Made by a program: the position numbers and the translations under genes. The notes under the pieces are model-generated. The model was not told where the DNA came from. It searched no databases and was given only the letters and a program-made list of their open reading frames with translations. Below, one piece after another: positions 27,207 to 36,405 of a stretch of DNA of 64,000 nucleotides. Where the stretch lies: NCBI GenBank assembly GCA_964478735.1, contig CAYZJB010000010.1, positions 1 to 64,000 of the forward strand. Direction: 5' to 3'. Every line of letters begins with the position of its first letter. Within the stretch, counting starts at the first letter, position 1. This DNA comes from CAYZJB01 sp964478735 (GTDB lineage: Bacteria; CLD3; SB21).

Positions 27207-27925
27207 CCGGAACGCGATTTTTGATCGTTATCTCAACCATCAGCCTGGTGTTTTCCTATCTCGTGTGGGAATTCATTTTCGGTGCGCCGGATGACCGCTT
27301 CGGGCTTCACTACATTTATGCCGGTGGGCCGCTGGTCGTCATCCTTATGGCGCTCTTGATCGTGATTGTAACGTTATTTCTGGAAAGGCTGATGGCCCTG
27401 TCGGCGGCGAGCGGCCGCAGAAAATCCGACGTTTTTTTGATCCCGTTTTTGCACGCCGTTGAAAATGGGGAAGACGGCCGGGCCATTCAATTGTGCGAGG
27501 AGCAGACCGGAGTCTGTGCAACCGTACTTCACCGTGGTATGGAACAGTGGCGTGCCGGAGGTGATGATTCCCGGCGATTGACGGAAGAAACGCTTGAAAA
27601 AGCGACCGTAGCGGCCGTACCGGCGCTGGAACAAAATCTTCCGAGCATGTCGACGATTGCGTCGATCTCGACGATGATCGGACTGCTCGGAACGACGATC
27701 GGCATGATCCGATCGTTCAAGGCCCTGGCACAGAGCGGGGCGCCCGACGCGATTCAATTGTCCATCGGAATTTCGGAAGCCTTGATCAACACGGCCGGCG
27801 GTCTTTTGGTCGCCATCATTGCGATCGTCGGTTACAATATGTGTTCGCAAAAGGTCGACCGGATTCTTCAGTCCACGGACGACGCGGCGTATCGAATGAT
27901 GCGGCTGCTCAGGAACCGAACGTGA
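27203..27925 (+). CDS. MotA/TolQ/ExbB-type proton channel protein
   Basis: A 240-residue inner-membrane protein with helices at about 6-25, 38-60, 145-170 and 195-215. TIGLLGTTIGMIRSFKAL and the final helix after SEALINTAGGLLVAIIAIV are typical of the ExbB/TolQ channel. With the two ExbD-type proteins that follow it should form a proton-driven motor energising TonB or Tol. No tonB, tolB or pal is in the window. The start overlaps rlmB. Confidence 0.93.
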   Translation: MTGTRFLIVISTISLVFSYLVWEFIFGAPDDRFGLHYIYAGGPLVVILMALLIVIVTLFLERLMALSAASGRRKSDVFLIPFLHAVENGEDGRAIQLCEEQTGVCATVLHRGMEQWRAGGDDSRRLTEETLEKATVAAVPALEQNLPSMSTIASISTMIGLLGTTIGMIRSFKALAQSGAPDAIQLSIGISEALINTAGGLLVAIIAIVGYNMCSQKVDRILQSTDDAAYRMMRLLRNRT

Positions 27926-28356
27926 TGCATCGTCGCCGGCGAAAAGGCTTTACGATCGACATGACGCCGCTGGTCGACGTGGCGTTCCTGTTGTTGACCT
28001 TTTTTATGTTGACCGCAACGTTTAAAATCAGCGAGGGCATCGCCGTCGATCTTCCGGAATCCAGGTCTCGCGTCAAAATCGACCGCCAGTCACTGGTCCT
28101 GATCACGCTGGACGCCGAAGGACGGATTTTTCTTAAATCTTTTATGACGCTCGATGGAGCGGCGTTCGACGTGCACAGTGAAATCGGTGTATCGGAATTG
28201 CAGCGGCAGCTGAACGAATCGCCTCACAAAGAAAAAATGCAGGCCGTCATTCAGGCCGACCGTATGTTGACGTACGACAAGATCGCTCCCGTTTTCGATG
28301 CGGTGCGGACAGCCGGGCTCAAGTCCGTCAAACTGGCGACGCAGTTGCATGAGTGA
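27925..28356 (+). CDS. ExbD/TolR-family protein (first copy)
   Basis: A 143-residue single-pass protein. The helix contains the essential proton-carrying aspartate: IDMTPLVDVAFLLLTFFML. A periplasmic domain with strands (QSLVLITLDAEGRIFL) follows. I start at the ATG at 27925, which shares one base with the ExbB stop (TGATG). It partners the channel protein upstream. The 3' end overlaps the second copy by 8 bases. Confidence 0.92.
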   Translation: MHRRRRKGFTIDMTPLVDVAFLLLTFFMLTATFKISEGIAVDLPESRSRVKIDRQSLVLITLDAEGRIFLKSFMTLDGAAFDVHSEIGVSELQRQLNESPHKEKMQAVIQADRMLTYDKIAPVFDAVRTAGLKSVKLATQLHE

Positions 28357-28894
28357 GCCGCTGCTGGGACATCAACGGTCAGGGCGGGGCCCACGCCGAT
28401 TCCGGAGACGGATTCCGGTTCGAATGGACATGACGCCCATGGTCGATATCGCTTTTCTCCTGTTGACTTTTTTTATGTTGACCACGGCCTTTCGACTACC
28501 GCACGCGCTGGAGATTCGCCTCCCATCGGTTTCGGCGCATGAAGGCGAATCGGTCGTTGCGGATGACATTATGACGCTGTATGTGCTCAAGGAGTCGAGG
28601 GTATTCGTCAGATCCGGACTGGATAATCCCGTTCGAGAGGAACGGGATCGGATCGAAGAGAAGATACTCGATCATTTAAATCGCCGTTGGACGGGACAAC
28701 CGGCCGATTTCCGCGCGGTCATTCTTGTCAAGATGCACAAGGATGCGGCGTACGAGGACCTCGTACTCTCGTTGGACGCCATCGAAACGGCCACCGACCG
28801 GTTTAACCTGTCGGCCGGGCTTGTTTCCAATCCCGTCAATGCACGGTTTACCGTGCTGACGATGACCGAAGGAGAAAGTGAACGCTTCAACTAA
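28349..28894 (+). CDS. ExbD/TolR-family protein (second copy)
   Basis: A 181-residue paralogue of the preceding protein. MDMTPMVDIAFLLLTFFMLT keeps the membrane aspartate, and an Arg-rich stretch (RGPRRFRRRIPVRM) precedes the helix. The periplasmic part is longer and only weakly similar to copy one. Two different ExbD subunits with one ExbB occur in several FCB-type genomes. It overlaps the upstream gene by 8 bases and the downstream methyltransferase frame by 17 bases if the GTG start there is used. Confidence 0.9.
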   Translation: MSEPLLGHQRSGRGPRRFRRRIPVRMDMTPMVDIAFLLLTFFMLTTAFRLPHALEIRLPSVSAHEGESVVADDIMTLYVLKESRVFVRSGLDNPVREERDRIEEKILDHLNRRWTGQPADFRAVILVKMHKDAAYEDLVLSLDAIETATDRFNLSAGLVSNPVNARFTVLTMTEGESERFN

Positions 28895-30056
28895 GCTTCC
28901 GGCCATGGATGCTGTTGAAACGATCGGTTCCGGACGATTGACGGGACAAGTTTACCTCGGCGATAATTTGAACCTCATAACGGCCGGCGCACTTCCCGGA
29001 CCGATCAAGATGATTTACATGGATCCTCCGTTTGAAGTCGGGTCCGACTTTTATTTTCAGGTCCCGGGAAGCGGTAAAAAAATTGTAGCCTATAACGACA
29101 AATGGACGTCGTCGAACACCTACATGGACATGATCGTACCGCGTTTGAAAGCGATGTACCGTTTACTGGCCGACGACGGGTGCCTTTTTTTTCACTGTGA
29201 CTGGCGCTTGAACGCTCGGATCCGATTCGTTTTGGACGATATTTTTGGGCGAGAGAATTTTTTGAACGAGATCATCTGGGCCTATCGATCGGGAGGGGCG
29301 TCCCGCAAGGAAAGCCTGGCCCGCAAGCACGATACGATTTTTTTCTATCGTAAGTCGAAAGCATTTCGTTTCCACGCGCTGCAGGAGCGTCAGTATCTGG
29401 AAAAGCCTTTTATGCAGTCCCGGATTGACGGCGACGGACGGTATTACGTCGACACGCTGCTGCGTGACGTTCTCGAAGGTGAATTGACGATCGTAAACGG
29501 GGATCGTCTGGACAAATTCAACGTACGACCGGTACTCAACGTTTCGTCCGAGCGATTGGGCTATCCGACGCAAAAGCCAATCGGGTTGCTCAAACTGCTG
29601 GTCCTTATGAGTACACGTCCCTGCGACTGGGTGGCGGACTTTTTTTGCGGCAGCGGTACGACATTGGATGCCGCGCATCAGCTTGGGCGACGGTGGATCG
29701 GATGCGACGCGGGGAAAATCGCCGTGCATGTGACCTGGAAGCGCATGCTGTCAAACCGGAATTCGCTGAGCGGACGATGGGAATTACGGGCTCCCGCGCC
29801 GGTTGAGGGCGCTTTACACGATCTCGGACTTCGCCGCATCAAGGGTCAAACGACACGAGCCTGCCGATTGCCAAAACGCGTTGACTACTGGGCCATGGAC
29901 GGACATTTCAGGAACGATTTCAAAAACCGCTCGTTTGCGGCGAGAGAACCGAAGACCGGCGCGCTTCGCGGACTCCATATTCCGCTAACGGAAAAGGGAA
30001 AAATAGCAATCGACATCGTCGATTCGGAGGGAACGCGGAAGCGAATCGTTCTATGA
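28878..30056 (+). CDS. Site-specific DNA methyltransferase (beta-class, N4/N6), orphan
   Basis: A 392-residue methyltransferase. Motif IV DPPF is at 49-52 and the AdoMet motif FCGSGTT at 256-262, so the order IV then I indicates a beta-class enzyme modifying adenine N6 or cytosine N4. YPTQKPIGLLKLLV just before motif I is typical. The C-terminal ~100 residues (after WKRML) may include target recognition. No restriction endonuclease is adjacent; the gene lies behind rlmB-exbB-exbD-exbD. The GTG at 28878 is close behind AAGGAG; an ATG at 28905 is the alternative start. The 3' end overlaps a convergent STAS gene by 6 bases. A regulatory or solitary methylase is the simplest reading. Confidence 0.88.
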   Translation: MNASTKLPAMDAVETIGSGRLTGQVYLGDNLNLITAGALPGPIKMIYMDPPFEVGSDFYFQVPGSGKKIVAYNDKWTSSNTYMDMIVPRLKAMYRLLADDGCLFFHCDWRLNARIRFVLDDIFGRENFLNEIIWAYRSGGASRKESLARKHDTIFFYRKSKAFRFHALQERQYLEKPFMQSRIDGDGRYYVDTLLRDVLEGELTIVNGDRLDKFNVRPVLNVSSERLGYPTQKPIGLLKLLVLMSTRPCDWVADFFCGSGTTLDAAHQLGRRWIGCDAGKIAVHVTWKRMLSNRNSLSGRWELRAPAPVEGALHDLGLRRIKGQTTRACRLPKRVDYWAMDGHFRNDFKNRSFAAREPKTGALRGLHIPLTEKGKIAIDIVDSEGTRKRIVL

Positions 30057-30458
30057 CTGACGGAACGCCGTTACGGCCTCGTCCTGCGTGGGATAAATTT
30101 CAAATACTTCAAGCAGCTTGGTGATATTCAGAACGTTTTTGACGAACTCGTTCAGGCCGCCGATTTTCAGCCGACCTTCGCTGTTACGGATGGTCGTATA
30201 GATGGAGATCAGGCTGCCGAGGCCGGAACTGTTGATGCGTTTGATCTTCGACAGGTCGATGACGATGTCGCGATAACCTTCGCCCAGCAATTCCCTCACG
30301 GCGTTGCTCAGAAGCGTAATATGTTCCTCCGTCATCAGTTTATCTTCGATTTCAACGATGGCGAGGATGTCCGTGACGGGCTTCGACGTAACCTTGACCA
30401 CATTTTCCGATGCGATCTGAACTTTTTTGCTTTTGTTCATGGGATTCTTCTCATCCAT
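30051..30458 (-). CDS. STAS-domain anti-sigma factor antagonist (second copy)
   Basis: A 135-residue STAS protein with phospho-site RINSSGLGSLISIYTTI. It has a Lys-rich N-terminal extension of about 25 residues not seen in the copy at 21120. A start at 30440 (M7) is possible. It lies 7 bases after a helical hypothetical gene and should be co-expressed with it. It is expected to be phosphorylated by an RsbW-type kinase. Which of the two STAS proteins serves the fused kinase/phosphatase at 1836 cannot be decided from sequence. Confidence 0.9.
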   Translation of the reverse strand: MDEKNPMNKSKKVQIASENVVKVTSKPVTDILAIVEIEDKLMTEEHITLLSNAVRELLGEGYRDIVIDLSKIKRINSSGLGSLISIYTTIRNSEGRLKIGGLNEFVKNVLNITKLLEVFEIYPTQDEAVTAFRQS

Positions 30459-30465
30459 ACTTTCG

Positions 30466-30894
30466 TTATGACTTTCCCAGTTTGGAATTGATGATGTCGA
30501 GGTGCTGATTCATATCCTGCAGATGGCGCTGTAAGATCCAGATTTCCTCGCCCGCTTTCTGTATGGCTTTTTCGTCTCCGCTCCGCCCTCCGTAGACCAG
30601 GCTGTTGCAAATTTCATCAAAGGTATCGGCGGAATGTTTGAGATAGGTGACAAAATAATGCACATCCCGTCGAATTTCGGAAAAATCGAGGTCGCGCGAT
30701 TTGGCCAGCTCGCCTGCCTTCAACCGAAGGTAGGTCACGTTCAGTTTGAAAACGTTCAGATCCTCGATCACCTGGTCAACATCGACCTCTCGTTCTTCCA
30801 TGCGTGTCGGAAACATGTTGGATTCCATCGCGCGAATATCGGCATGAATGCGGCGGAGATCCGTCGCGAGATCTCTGATTTTATCGACAAGCAT
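30466..30894 (-). CDS. Helical hypothetical protein next to STAS gene
   Basis: A 142-residue cytoplasmic protein that I do not recognise. It is predicted almost entirely helical, with charged amphipathic stretches (LVDKIRDLATDLRRIHADIRA, EEIWILQRHLQDMNQHLDII), which suggests a four-helix bundle or coiled coil. I use the ATG at 30894: the TTG at 30915 overlaps the likely -10 box. The tight linkage to the STAS gene suggests a role in the same signalling circuit. No cysteines or catalytic motif are evident. Confidence 0.65.
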   Translation of the reverse strand: MLVDKIRDLATDLRRIHADIRAMESNMFPTRMEEREVDVDQVIEDLNVFKLNVTYLRLKAGELAKSRDLDFSEIRRDVHYFVTYLKHSADTFDEICNSLVYGGRSGDEKAIQKAGEEIWILQRHLQDMNQHLDIINSKLGKS

Positions 30895-30914
30895 AGACAG
30901 GCAGCGGAAGTGCA

Positions 30915-30942
30915 ATCATACTAAAGATAATTGCGAAGACAA
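30915..30942 (-). promoter_or_regulatory. Candidate promoter for helical protein-STAS pair
   Basis: On the minus strand TTGTCT (30942-30937) and TATGAT (30920-30915) are spaced by 16 bases, giving a predicted transcript start near 30908, some 14 bases before the ATG at 30894. The -10 match is good and the -35 moderate. Confidence 0.45.
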
Positions 30943-30955
30943 GCAACAAGTTATT

Positions 30956-31522
30956 CTACACGTCACGGGACTTTAAAAAACGCCGGAACTTGACGGCGTA
31001 CGACAAGGACGAAGCGATCATCAGGGCCGTACTGACCGCGAGCAGCAGTTGAAAAATCTGCGTTAGGCCGTAGTTGTCTTTGATAACGAATACAAAGACC
31101 ATCAGCGCGACGACGGTCACGAACGTTTTTCCCAGCATGTTGGATACGAACAGAACGCCATGCCGGGCCTTGACCCACCATCCCGTCGTAAAAATAATCA
31201 GGTCCCTCACGACGGCGATGATGAAAAACCATGCCGGGAATTCCGGACGCGTGACGGTCAAATATCCGAGAATGACGATGAAGGCCACTTTATCGGCCAT
31301 CGGATCGATAATCTTTCCGAAATCGGTGATCTGGTCCAACCGGCGTGCCAGCAGCCCGTCGAACGTGTCCGTCAATGCGGCGACGACCATGACGCCGAGA
31401 GCGTACAGATTGTACAGCGACTCATGGAGTCCGCGATGCAGGAGATAAATAATAGGGATGAGGAGGACGATTCTCGCCAGACTGAGTACGTTCGATGCCG
31501 TCCAAATGATCCGCGGGTTCAT
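30956..31522 (-). CDS. CDP-alcohol phosphatidyltransferase (PgsA-like)
   Basis: A 188-residue membrane enzyme. The complete CDP-alcohol phosphotransferase motif is present: D52, D55-G56, A59-R60, G69, D73 and D77 (within DTFDGLLARRLDQITDFG and IIDPMAD). It has five to six helices. The likely product is phosphatidylglycerophosphate from CDP-diacylglycerol and glycerol-3-phosphate, though other head groups are possible. The start overlaps the DUF4837 gene by ATGA, placing it last in the envelope operon that runs down from dnaB. Confidence 0.92.
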   Translation of the reverse strand: MNPRIIWTASNVLSLARIVLLIPIIYLLHRGLHESLYNLYALGVMVVAALTDTFDGLLARRLDQITDFGKIIDPMADKVAFIVILGYLTVTRPEFPAWFFIIAVVRDLIIFTTGWWVKARHGVLFVSNMLGKTFVTVVALMVFVFVIKDNYGLTQIFQLLLAVSTALMIASSLSYAVKFRRFLKSRDV

Positions 31523-32574
31523 GGCGCCGCGTCAAGATTGGGATTGACGACGGAAAACGTTTGGGTAATCACGTCCATTTCCCGGAGGTAGACCAGTTTG
31601 TTGCTTTGTTCCGGAAAAAAAACCGCCTGATCGATGACGTAAAGCCGTTTCTGTTCGGGTGCATAAAACCCGTACGTTCGAAATGCTCCGCCGAACGCGT
31701 TTTGCAGACTGACGGTTTTCCAAAGTCCCCGGTACACCAAGGCTCTGCGTCCGTTGACGTCGCCCACGTAAAACCTGTCGAAGTCGTCGATCGGTACGAC
31801 CGGGTCGACAAACCAGCGTCCCAATCGTACCCGGCACGCCTTCAGCCACTCCGTTGTTAGCTGTGAATCGCTCGCGCTGTCCATCCAGTTAACGGAAATC
31901 CATTTCTGAAGTGAGGAATGATGGGACTGGGAATGAAAGCGGACGTAATTGCTGTCCTCGTTTTGTTCCATCAGTTTGAAGTCCGGATGAATGCGTAAAA
32001 ACCAGCCGTATTTACGGAAAAGATCATTTTGAAGAGCCTTGTCTTCGATCGGGGCGGCGGTCCGGTACATGAACTCCGAGACCAGGCGGGTTTTGTGCGC
32101 ATCGGCAACGGCAAAGATCTTTTCTGCATCCGTGATCACCTTCTGGCGGAGATCGGTAATATCGTTTGACGTCAGGATCATTAATTTCTGTCCGCGTGAC
32201 CATTCGTCGTCGCGCGTGAAAAGGTAATGGGTTCCGGCCCAGACGGCGGCGGCCGCGCTTTCGCCAAGCATATTCCTGACGTTTTCCGAGACGTCGTCCG
32301 TACCTTCCAGCGTACCGATGAAGAGAATGAACTTATGGAGTTTATAACTGCGAAACACCGAGAGGGGAATGCGCTTGACGTGAAACTCGGATTCGATCTG
32401 AGGGGTACGGAAGGTGCGCTCAAACACCGACCGTACGGTTTCCTCCATGACGGACCAGTTGGACGAATCGGCGAAGACGACGATCTCATTGTCGCCGCCG
32501 ATGGCCGCCGGCTTTTGAGGTTCGCACGCGGTTACGGCAAAAAACAATAGGCTATAACGCAGGAGATTCCGCAT
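31519..32574 (-). CDS. DUF4837-family lipoprotein
   Basis: A 351-residue predicted lipoprotein: MRNLLRYSLLFFAVTAC ends in a lipobox with Cys17. The body (DNEIVVFADSSNWSVMEETV and YKLHKFILFIGTLEG) resembles DUF4837, a family of unknown function from Bacteroidota and relatives. The start lies 23 bases inside the upstream flippase-like gene, and the stop overlaps the phosphatidyltransferase start. A role in envelope assembly is suggested only by neighbours. Confidence 0.8.
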   Translation of the reverse strand: MRNLLRYSLLFFAVTACEPQKPAAIGGDNEIVVFADSSNWSVMEETVRSVFERTFRTPQIESEFHVKRIPLSVFRSYKLHKFILFIGTLEGTDDVSENVRNMLGESAAAAVWAGTHYLFTRDDEWSRGQKLMILTSNDITDLRQKVITDAEKIFAVADAHKTRLVSEFMYRTAAPIEDKALQNDLFRKYGWFLRIHPDFKLMEQNEDSNYVRFHSQSHHSSLQKWISVNWMDSASDSQLTTEWLKACRVRLGRWFVDPVVPIDDFDRFYVGDVNGRRALVYRGLWKTVSLQNAFGGAFRTYGFYAPEQKRLYVIDQAVFFPEQSNKLVYLREMDVITQTFSVVNPNLDAAP

Positions 32575-33517
32575 AGGCAGAGGTGTTTTTGCGAATCAAA
32601 AAGATCACAACGCCCGGCAATGTAGACAATAGCGACATGCCGTACGTGACGAGACCGATACTGAACGCGAGTTCACGTGCGACGCCGATCCGTTTGAACA
32701 ACAAGACCGTGGTTTGTTCGCGGGGTCCCGTTCCGCCGATTGAGATCGGCAAACTGGCGGCCAGTGAAATGATCGGTACGAAAATCAAATAATAGAACAG
32801 CGCCGACGAATCGCCGAGGGCGCGGCCGATGCACCAGATGGACAGAATGCGAAGAAATTGTACTCCGATGGCGATCAGGAAAGCCCGCAAAAGCCGCCAG
32901 GGTTGTAGCCGAAAACGGTTGACGGAAAAATAAAGCCGTTGAAATCGCTCGTACAGACCGGCGGGCAGCCACCGGACGAACGGTTTGATGATTTTTTCCG
33001 CCAGGGGTTTGTAGAACAGTAGGACGATTAGAAAAATCCACAGAGAGAGGATCATTGTGATGGCCAGGTAGAGTATACTGCCTTTACCGATAACGAATGT
33101 TCCGACGATACAGGCAAGGAAGAGCAGAGCGAGCAGGCCGGTAAAGCGGTCGACAAACACCGTTGCAAGGGCCGGGGACAGTCTGTTTTCGCCCTGATGT
33201 TTACGAATATCGTAGACGCGCAAGAGGTCTCCACCCATGCCGCCAATCAAAAAATTATTGAAAAACAAACCGACGTAATAGAGTCCGACCGTTTTGGGAA
33301 AAGAAACCGGTATATAGGCGACTCGAAGAATCAGGTACCACTGGGCTGCGCCGAGAACGTAACTGCATGACAGCAGGACGAGCGAGCCCGCGAGCCACAG
33401 CGGTTCTGCGCCTCCGGCCAATGCTCGAAGCTCGGTCAGGTCGACTCCCCGTGCGGCAACGGCGATCAGAACGGCGCTGACGGCAAATTTGCCGATCAGG
33501 ATCAGCGTTTTCTTCAT
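32552..33517 (-). CDS. Flippase-like / LPG-synthase transmembrane-domain protein
   Basis: A 321-residue integral membrane protein of the UPF0104 (lysylphosphatidylglycerol synthase TM, AglD-like) family, with about eight helices. Typical features are NFLIGGMGGDLLRVYDI, FVDRFTGLLALLFL and PISIGGTGPREQT. It lacks the soluble acyl-transfer domain of MprF, so lysyl-PG synthesis is not implied. Members often sit with glycosyltransferases and are thought to handle lipid-linked intermediates. It overlaps the DUF2723 gene by ATGA. Confidence 0.88.
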   Translation of the reverse strand: MKKTLILIGKFAVSAVLIAVAARGVDLTELRALAGGAEPLWLAGSLVLLSCSYVLGAAQWYLILRVAYIPVSFPKTVGLYYVGLFFNNFLIGGMGGDLLRVYDIRKHQGENRLSPALATVFVDRFTGLLALLFLACIVGTFVIGKGSILYLAITMILSLWIFLIVLLFYKPLAEKIIKPFVRWLPAGLYERFQRLYFSVNRFRLQPWRLLRAFLIAIGVQFLRILSIWCIGRALGDSSALFYYLIFVPIISLAASLPISIGGTGPREQTTVLLFKRIGVARELAFSIGLVTYGMSLLSTLPGVVIFLIRKNTSAYAESPAL

Positions 33518-36393
33518 TTTACCTTCGTTCGTAATTCAGCCAGCTTCGCTTTTACCGCACCGTTGTTGGGATCGATCAGGAGCCACTTGTCGAGTACATC
33601 AATGGCCCGTTGGTATTCTCCTTTGCTTTCCAGCGCCTGCGTGTAGAGGATCGTCGCGTTGAAATTGGTCGGGTCTGCGGCGACGAGGGGATCGAGCAAT
33701 TCGATCGCACGGTCGTTGTCCTTCAAAAGGCTCATGTAAGCGCTGGCCAGGTGATACTTCATCGCCGGGTCGGGGCGGTATCGCGGTTCATTGGCTACAA
33801 TGTCGTCGAGTTCCGCTCGTGCTTTTTCGGGTTGACCCAGATCGGTATAAAATTGCGCGACCGTCAGGCGTAATCGATAGTCCCGCATCGGAATGATGCT
33901 GTCCGGGAGCAACGTCTGCATCTGATCGAGGATCGACAACGCGCGTTGTTCGTCGTTCATCGTTGGGTAGGCGTCGTTGAAGTAAGTATGCAGCGCCGGT
34001 CCGTCCTGCTGGTGCCGCCGGGATCGGAAGTAATCGGCCAGTTGCAGATACAACGACCGGTAGTTTTGCGTCAGCCGGCGGATGTTGTCGTCGTACACGA
34101 CGTTCGGGTTGTTCAGATTACGGAACTTGTATTTTTTGGAAAGATTTTCATGAATGTGTTGGTAGGACAAACCGACGTCGGGCACGCTCACGAGTTTGGA
34201 CACCAAACCGTCCATGCGCAGATAACGCGACAGACCGACGGTATTGTCGGGGCTGACCGTGATGGCAAAATAAATCGGACGGTTGAATCGATTGGCAAAC
34301 AGAATGTCGAGAACCAGCAAATCCTGTACACGAAGCCCTTCGCCGTACTGACTGCGGATCGTCGGTTGAACTTCAAACGTCATTTTCGGTACGGCCATAG
34401 TGTCCCAGCCCGCAGGCTTTTCCCGTCCGGATTCGACCCAATCTTTCCAGTATTGTTCTTTGGGTACGTCGATACTGAACGTGCGGGCTTTCCATGCAAT
34501 CGGTTGTATGGCGCTGTTTGGGACTTTCGGGTCGCCAAGGATTTGTTTGTCCGAATATCCGATCGCCACTTTGCGTGCGGTGATTTTTTCTCCGTCGCGT
34601 TCGTACTGAAGTTCGTTGTTTTTGATCTGATTGATGTACCAATCCGTATTCAGAAGGCTCAGATTGACGATCCGTACGTCGGGACGGACTTTTTCGACTT
34701 CCTGTAAATACCAGAGCGGGAAGGTATCGTTGTCCCCGTTGGTATACAGGATCGCGTCGGGTTCGCACGATACGAGCATGTTGTACGAATAGTCCCAGGC
34801 GACGAGATTGTCCTGGCGGCTCGACGTCGGTTTGTTGTAGACGTACATGTTGAGCGGCAGGAGAACGGCCGCCAGACCGAACATCGCATACGTCAGGTGG
34901 GGAACGAACGACTTGTTTTTGAAATATTCCTCGATGGCGTCGGCGATTGCATACAGGCCGATTCCGATCCAGATAGAGAAAGCAAAAAAACAGCCGGCGT
35001 AACTGTAATCGCGTTCTCGCGGCTGCGGGTCGGGCTGATTGAGGTACATGATAATCGCAAAACCGGTCATCACGAACAAACCGAACGTTGCCAGCGCGCG
35101 TTTCCAATCACGGCCGAAATGATGGATCGCCCCCAGCAGACCGACAAGAAAAGGAAGCCCGTACAGGCCGCGCCAGCTGAACACCGTGTACATATATCCG
35201 TAGCGGTCTTCTTCCGTATGGAGGTACTTGTTGACCGTCAAACCGATGGCGTTGAAAAATTGATCGATCGCCGACAGGCTGAATTCATCGGGACGGCCGA
35301 CGAATTGCCAGTTGAAATACCGGACAAACATTTTTTTGAACTGATATTCCCAGAACGGCGCCACGCGCGGGAACATAGAAAAATCGCCGTATTGTTCGCG
35401 ATTCAAGTAGCGTACAAAAGATTGCCAGGTATCCGGATTGTTCTGGTCGACATTGGGGTCCAGTCCGCTTCGGATCATGATCAACGCGTAGGTCGAGTAG
35501 CCGATGAAAATCAGCAGGGTCGACAGCGACAGGAGGGCGCCGGTATGGTGGTTACGCCGGATAAAATAGTACGAAAGGTAAATCAAGATTCCGAACAACA
35601 GCAGTACGGACGCGGTGGCCAGGCCGAACTGGTCCATGAACACCGGGATTTGAATGCTGTAGAAAATAAATACTTTATAAATGATGCCGACCGCGATCAA
35701 ACCGATCGCGGCAAACGCCGCCAATGAGGTAAACGTAATCTCAAATTTTTTGGTATAAATGATGAAGAAAATGAACGGCAGGGCGAGGATGTTCAGCAAG
35801 TGAACGCCGATGGCCAGTCCGACCATGTAAGCGATCAAAAGAAGATAAACGTCACTGTGAATATCGTCCGGTTTTTCCAGCCACGCCATGATGGCCCAGA
35901 CGACGATGGCCGTGAAGAAGATCGACGATGCATAAACTTCCGCTTCGACGGCGTTGAACCACTGGCTGTACGTAAACGCGAACGTCAGCGCTCCCAGGGC
36001 GGCGGCAATCTGAATTTTCAGCGATTCGTAGGTCGTGGTCGGACGCGGCTTCCACTGCAAAATGAGGCGTACGATCGTCAGATATAGAAACAGCACCGAA
36101 AATGCACTGCTCAGGACGGAAATCATATTGACCCGGTAGGCGATGTCATAATCCGATACGGCCAGACCGAGCGCGTAGCCGAGTTCGGAAAAGGGGATCA
36201 TTGTAAACAGACGGCCGACGAGCAGAAACAGGGGCGAGCCCGGCGGGTGAGGAATGGCGAGTGTGTAAGCGCAGGCCGCGAATTCACCGCAGTCCCAGTA
36301 CGACAACGTCGGTGATACGGTGATAAAGTATCCCAGCAGAGAAAGTCCGAAAACGATCGCTCCCGTGACACGGTTTAGCTTTCCAAAATCCAT
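33514..36393 (-). CDS. DUF2723 (GT117-type) membrane protein with TPR tail
   Basis: A 959-residue protein. The N-terminal half has 11-13 helices and begins with LSYWDCGEFAACAYTLAIPH; D34 and E37 are the conserved acidic pair of the DUF2723 / glycosyltransferase-117 family, which is a GT-C-like fold. The middle part (about 500-760) is extracytoplasmic (YTNGDNDTFPLWYLQEVEKV). The last ~170 residues hold TPR repeats (LGQPEKARAELDDIV, SKGEYQRAIDVLDKWLLIDP). Characterised relatives act in O-glycosylation of exported proteins in Bacteroidota. Neighbouring GT2, RmlD and flippase-like genes support a glycan-assembly role. Confidence 0.9.
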   Translation of the reverse strand: MDFGKLNRVTGAIVFGLSLLGYFITVSPTLSYWDCGEFAACAYTLAIPHPPGSPLFLLVGRLFTMIPFSELGYALGLAVSDYDIAYRVNMISVLSSAFSVLFLYLTIVRLILQWKPRPTTTYESLKIQIAAALGALTFAFTYSQWFNAVEAEVYASSIFFTAIVVWAIMAWLEKPDDIHSDVYLLLIAYMVGLAIGVHLLNILALPFIFFIIYTKKFEITFTSLAAFAAIGLIAVGIIYKVFIFYSIQIPVFMDQFGLATASVLLLFGILIYLSYYFIRRNHHTGALLSLSTLLIFIGYSTYALIMIRSGLDPNVDQNNPDTWQSFVRYLNREQYGDFSMFPRVAPFWEYQFKKMFVRYFNWQFVGRPDEFSLSAIDQFFNAIGLTVNKYLHTEEDRYGYMYTVFSWRGLYGLPFLVGLLGAIHHFGRDWKRALATFGLFVMTGFAIIMYLNQPDPQPRERDYSYAGCFFAFSIWIGIGLYAIADAIEEYFKNKSFVPHLTYAMFGLAAVLLPLNMYVYNKPTSSRQDNLVAWDYSYNMLVSCEPDAILYTNGDNDTFPLWYLQEVEKVRPDVRIVNLSLLNTDWYINQIKNNELQYERDGEKITARKVAIGYSDKQILGDPKVPNSAIQPIAWKARTFSIDVPKEQYWKDWVESGREKPAGWDTMAVPKMTFEVQPTIRSQYGEGLRVQDLLVLDILFANRFNRPIYFAITVSPDNTVGLSRYLRMDGLVSKLVSVPDVGLSYQHIHENLSKKYKFRNLNNPNVVYDDNIRRLTQNYRSLYLQLADYFRSRRHQQDGPALHTYFNDAYPTMNDEQRALSILDQMQTLLPDSIIPMRDYRLRLTVAQFYTDLGQPEKARAELDDIVANEPRYRPDPAMKYHLASAYMSLLKDNDRAIELLDPLVAADPTNFNATILYTQALESKGEYQRAIDVLDKWLLIDPNNGAVKAKLAELRTKVK

Positions 36394-36405
36394 GAAGAGT
36401 CTCCG

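Noticed and set aside
28878..30056. Restriction-modification system
   Set aside because: No endonuclease or specificity gene lies on either side; only the methyltransferase can be supported.
34373..35107. Open frame of 244 codons inside the DUF2723 gene on the same strand
   Set aside because: Arg/Ser/Gln-rich shadow frame with no recognisable domain; the DUF2723 frame is clearly coding.
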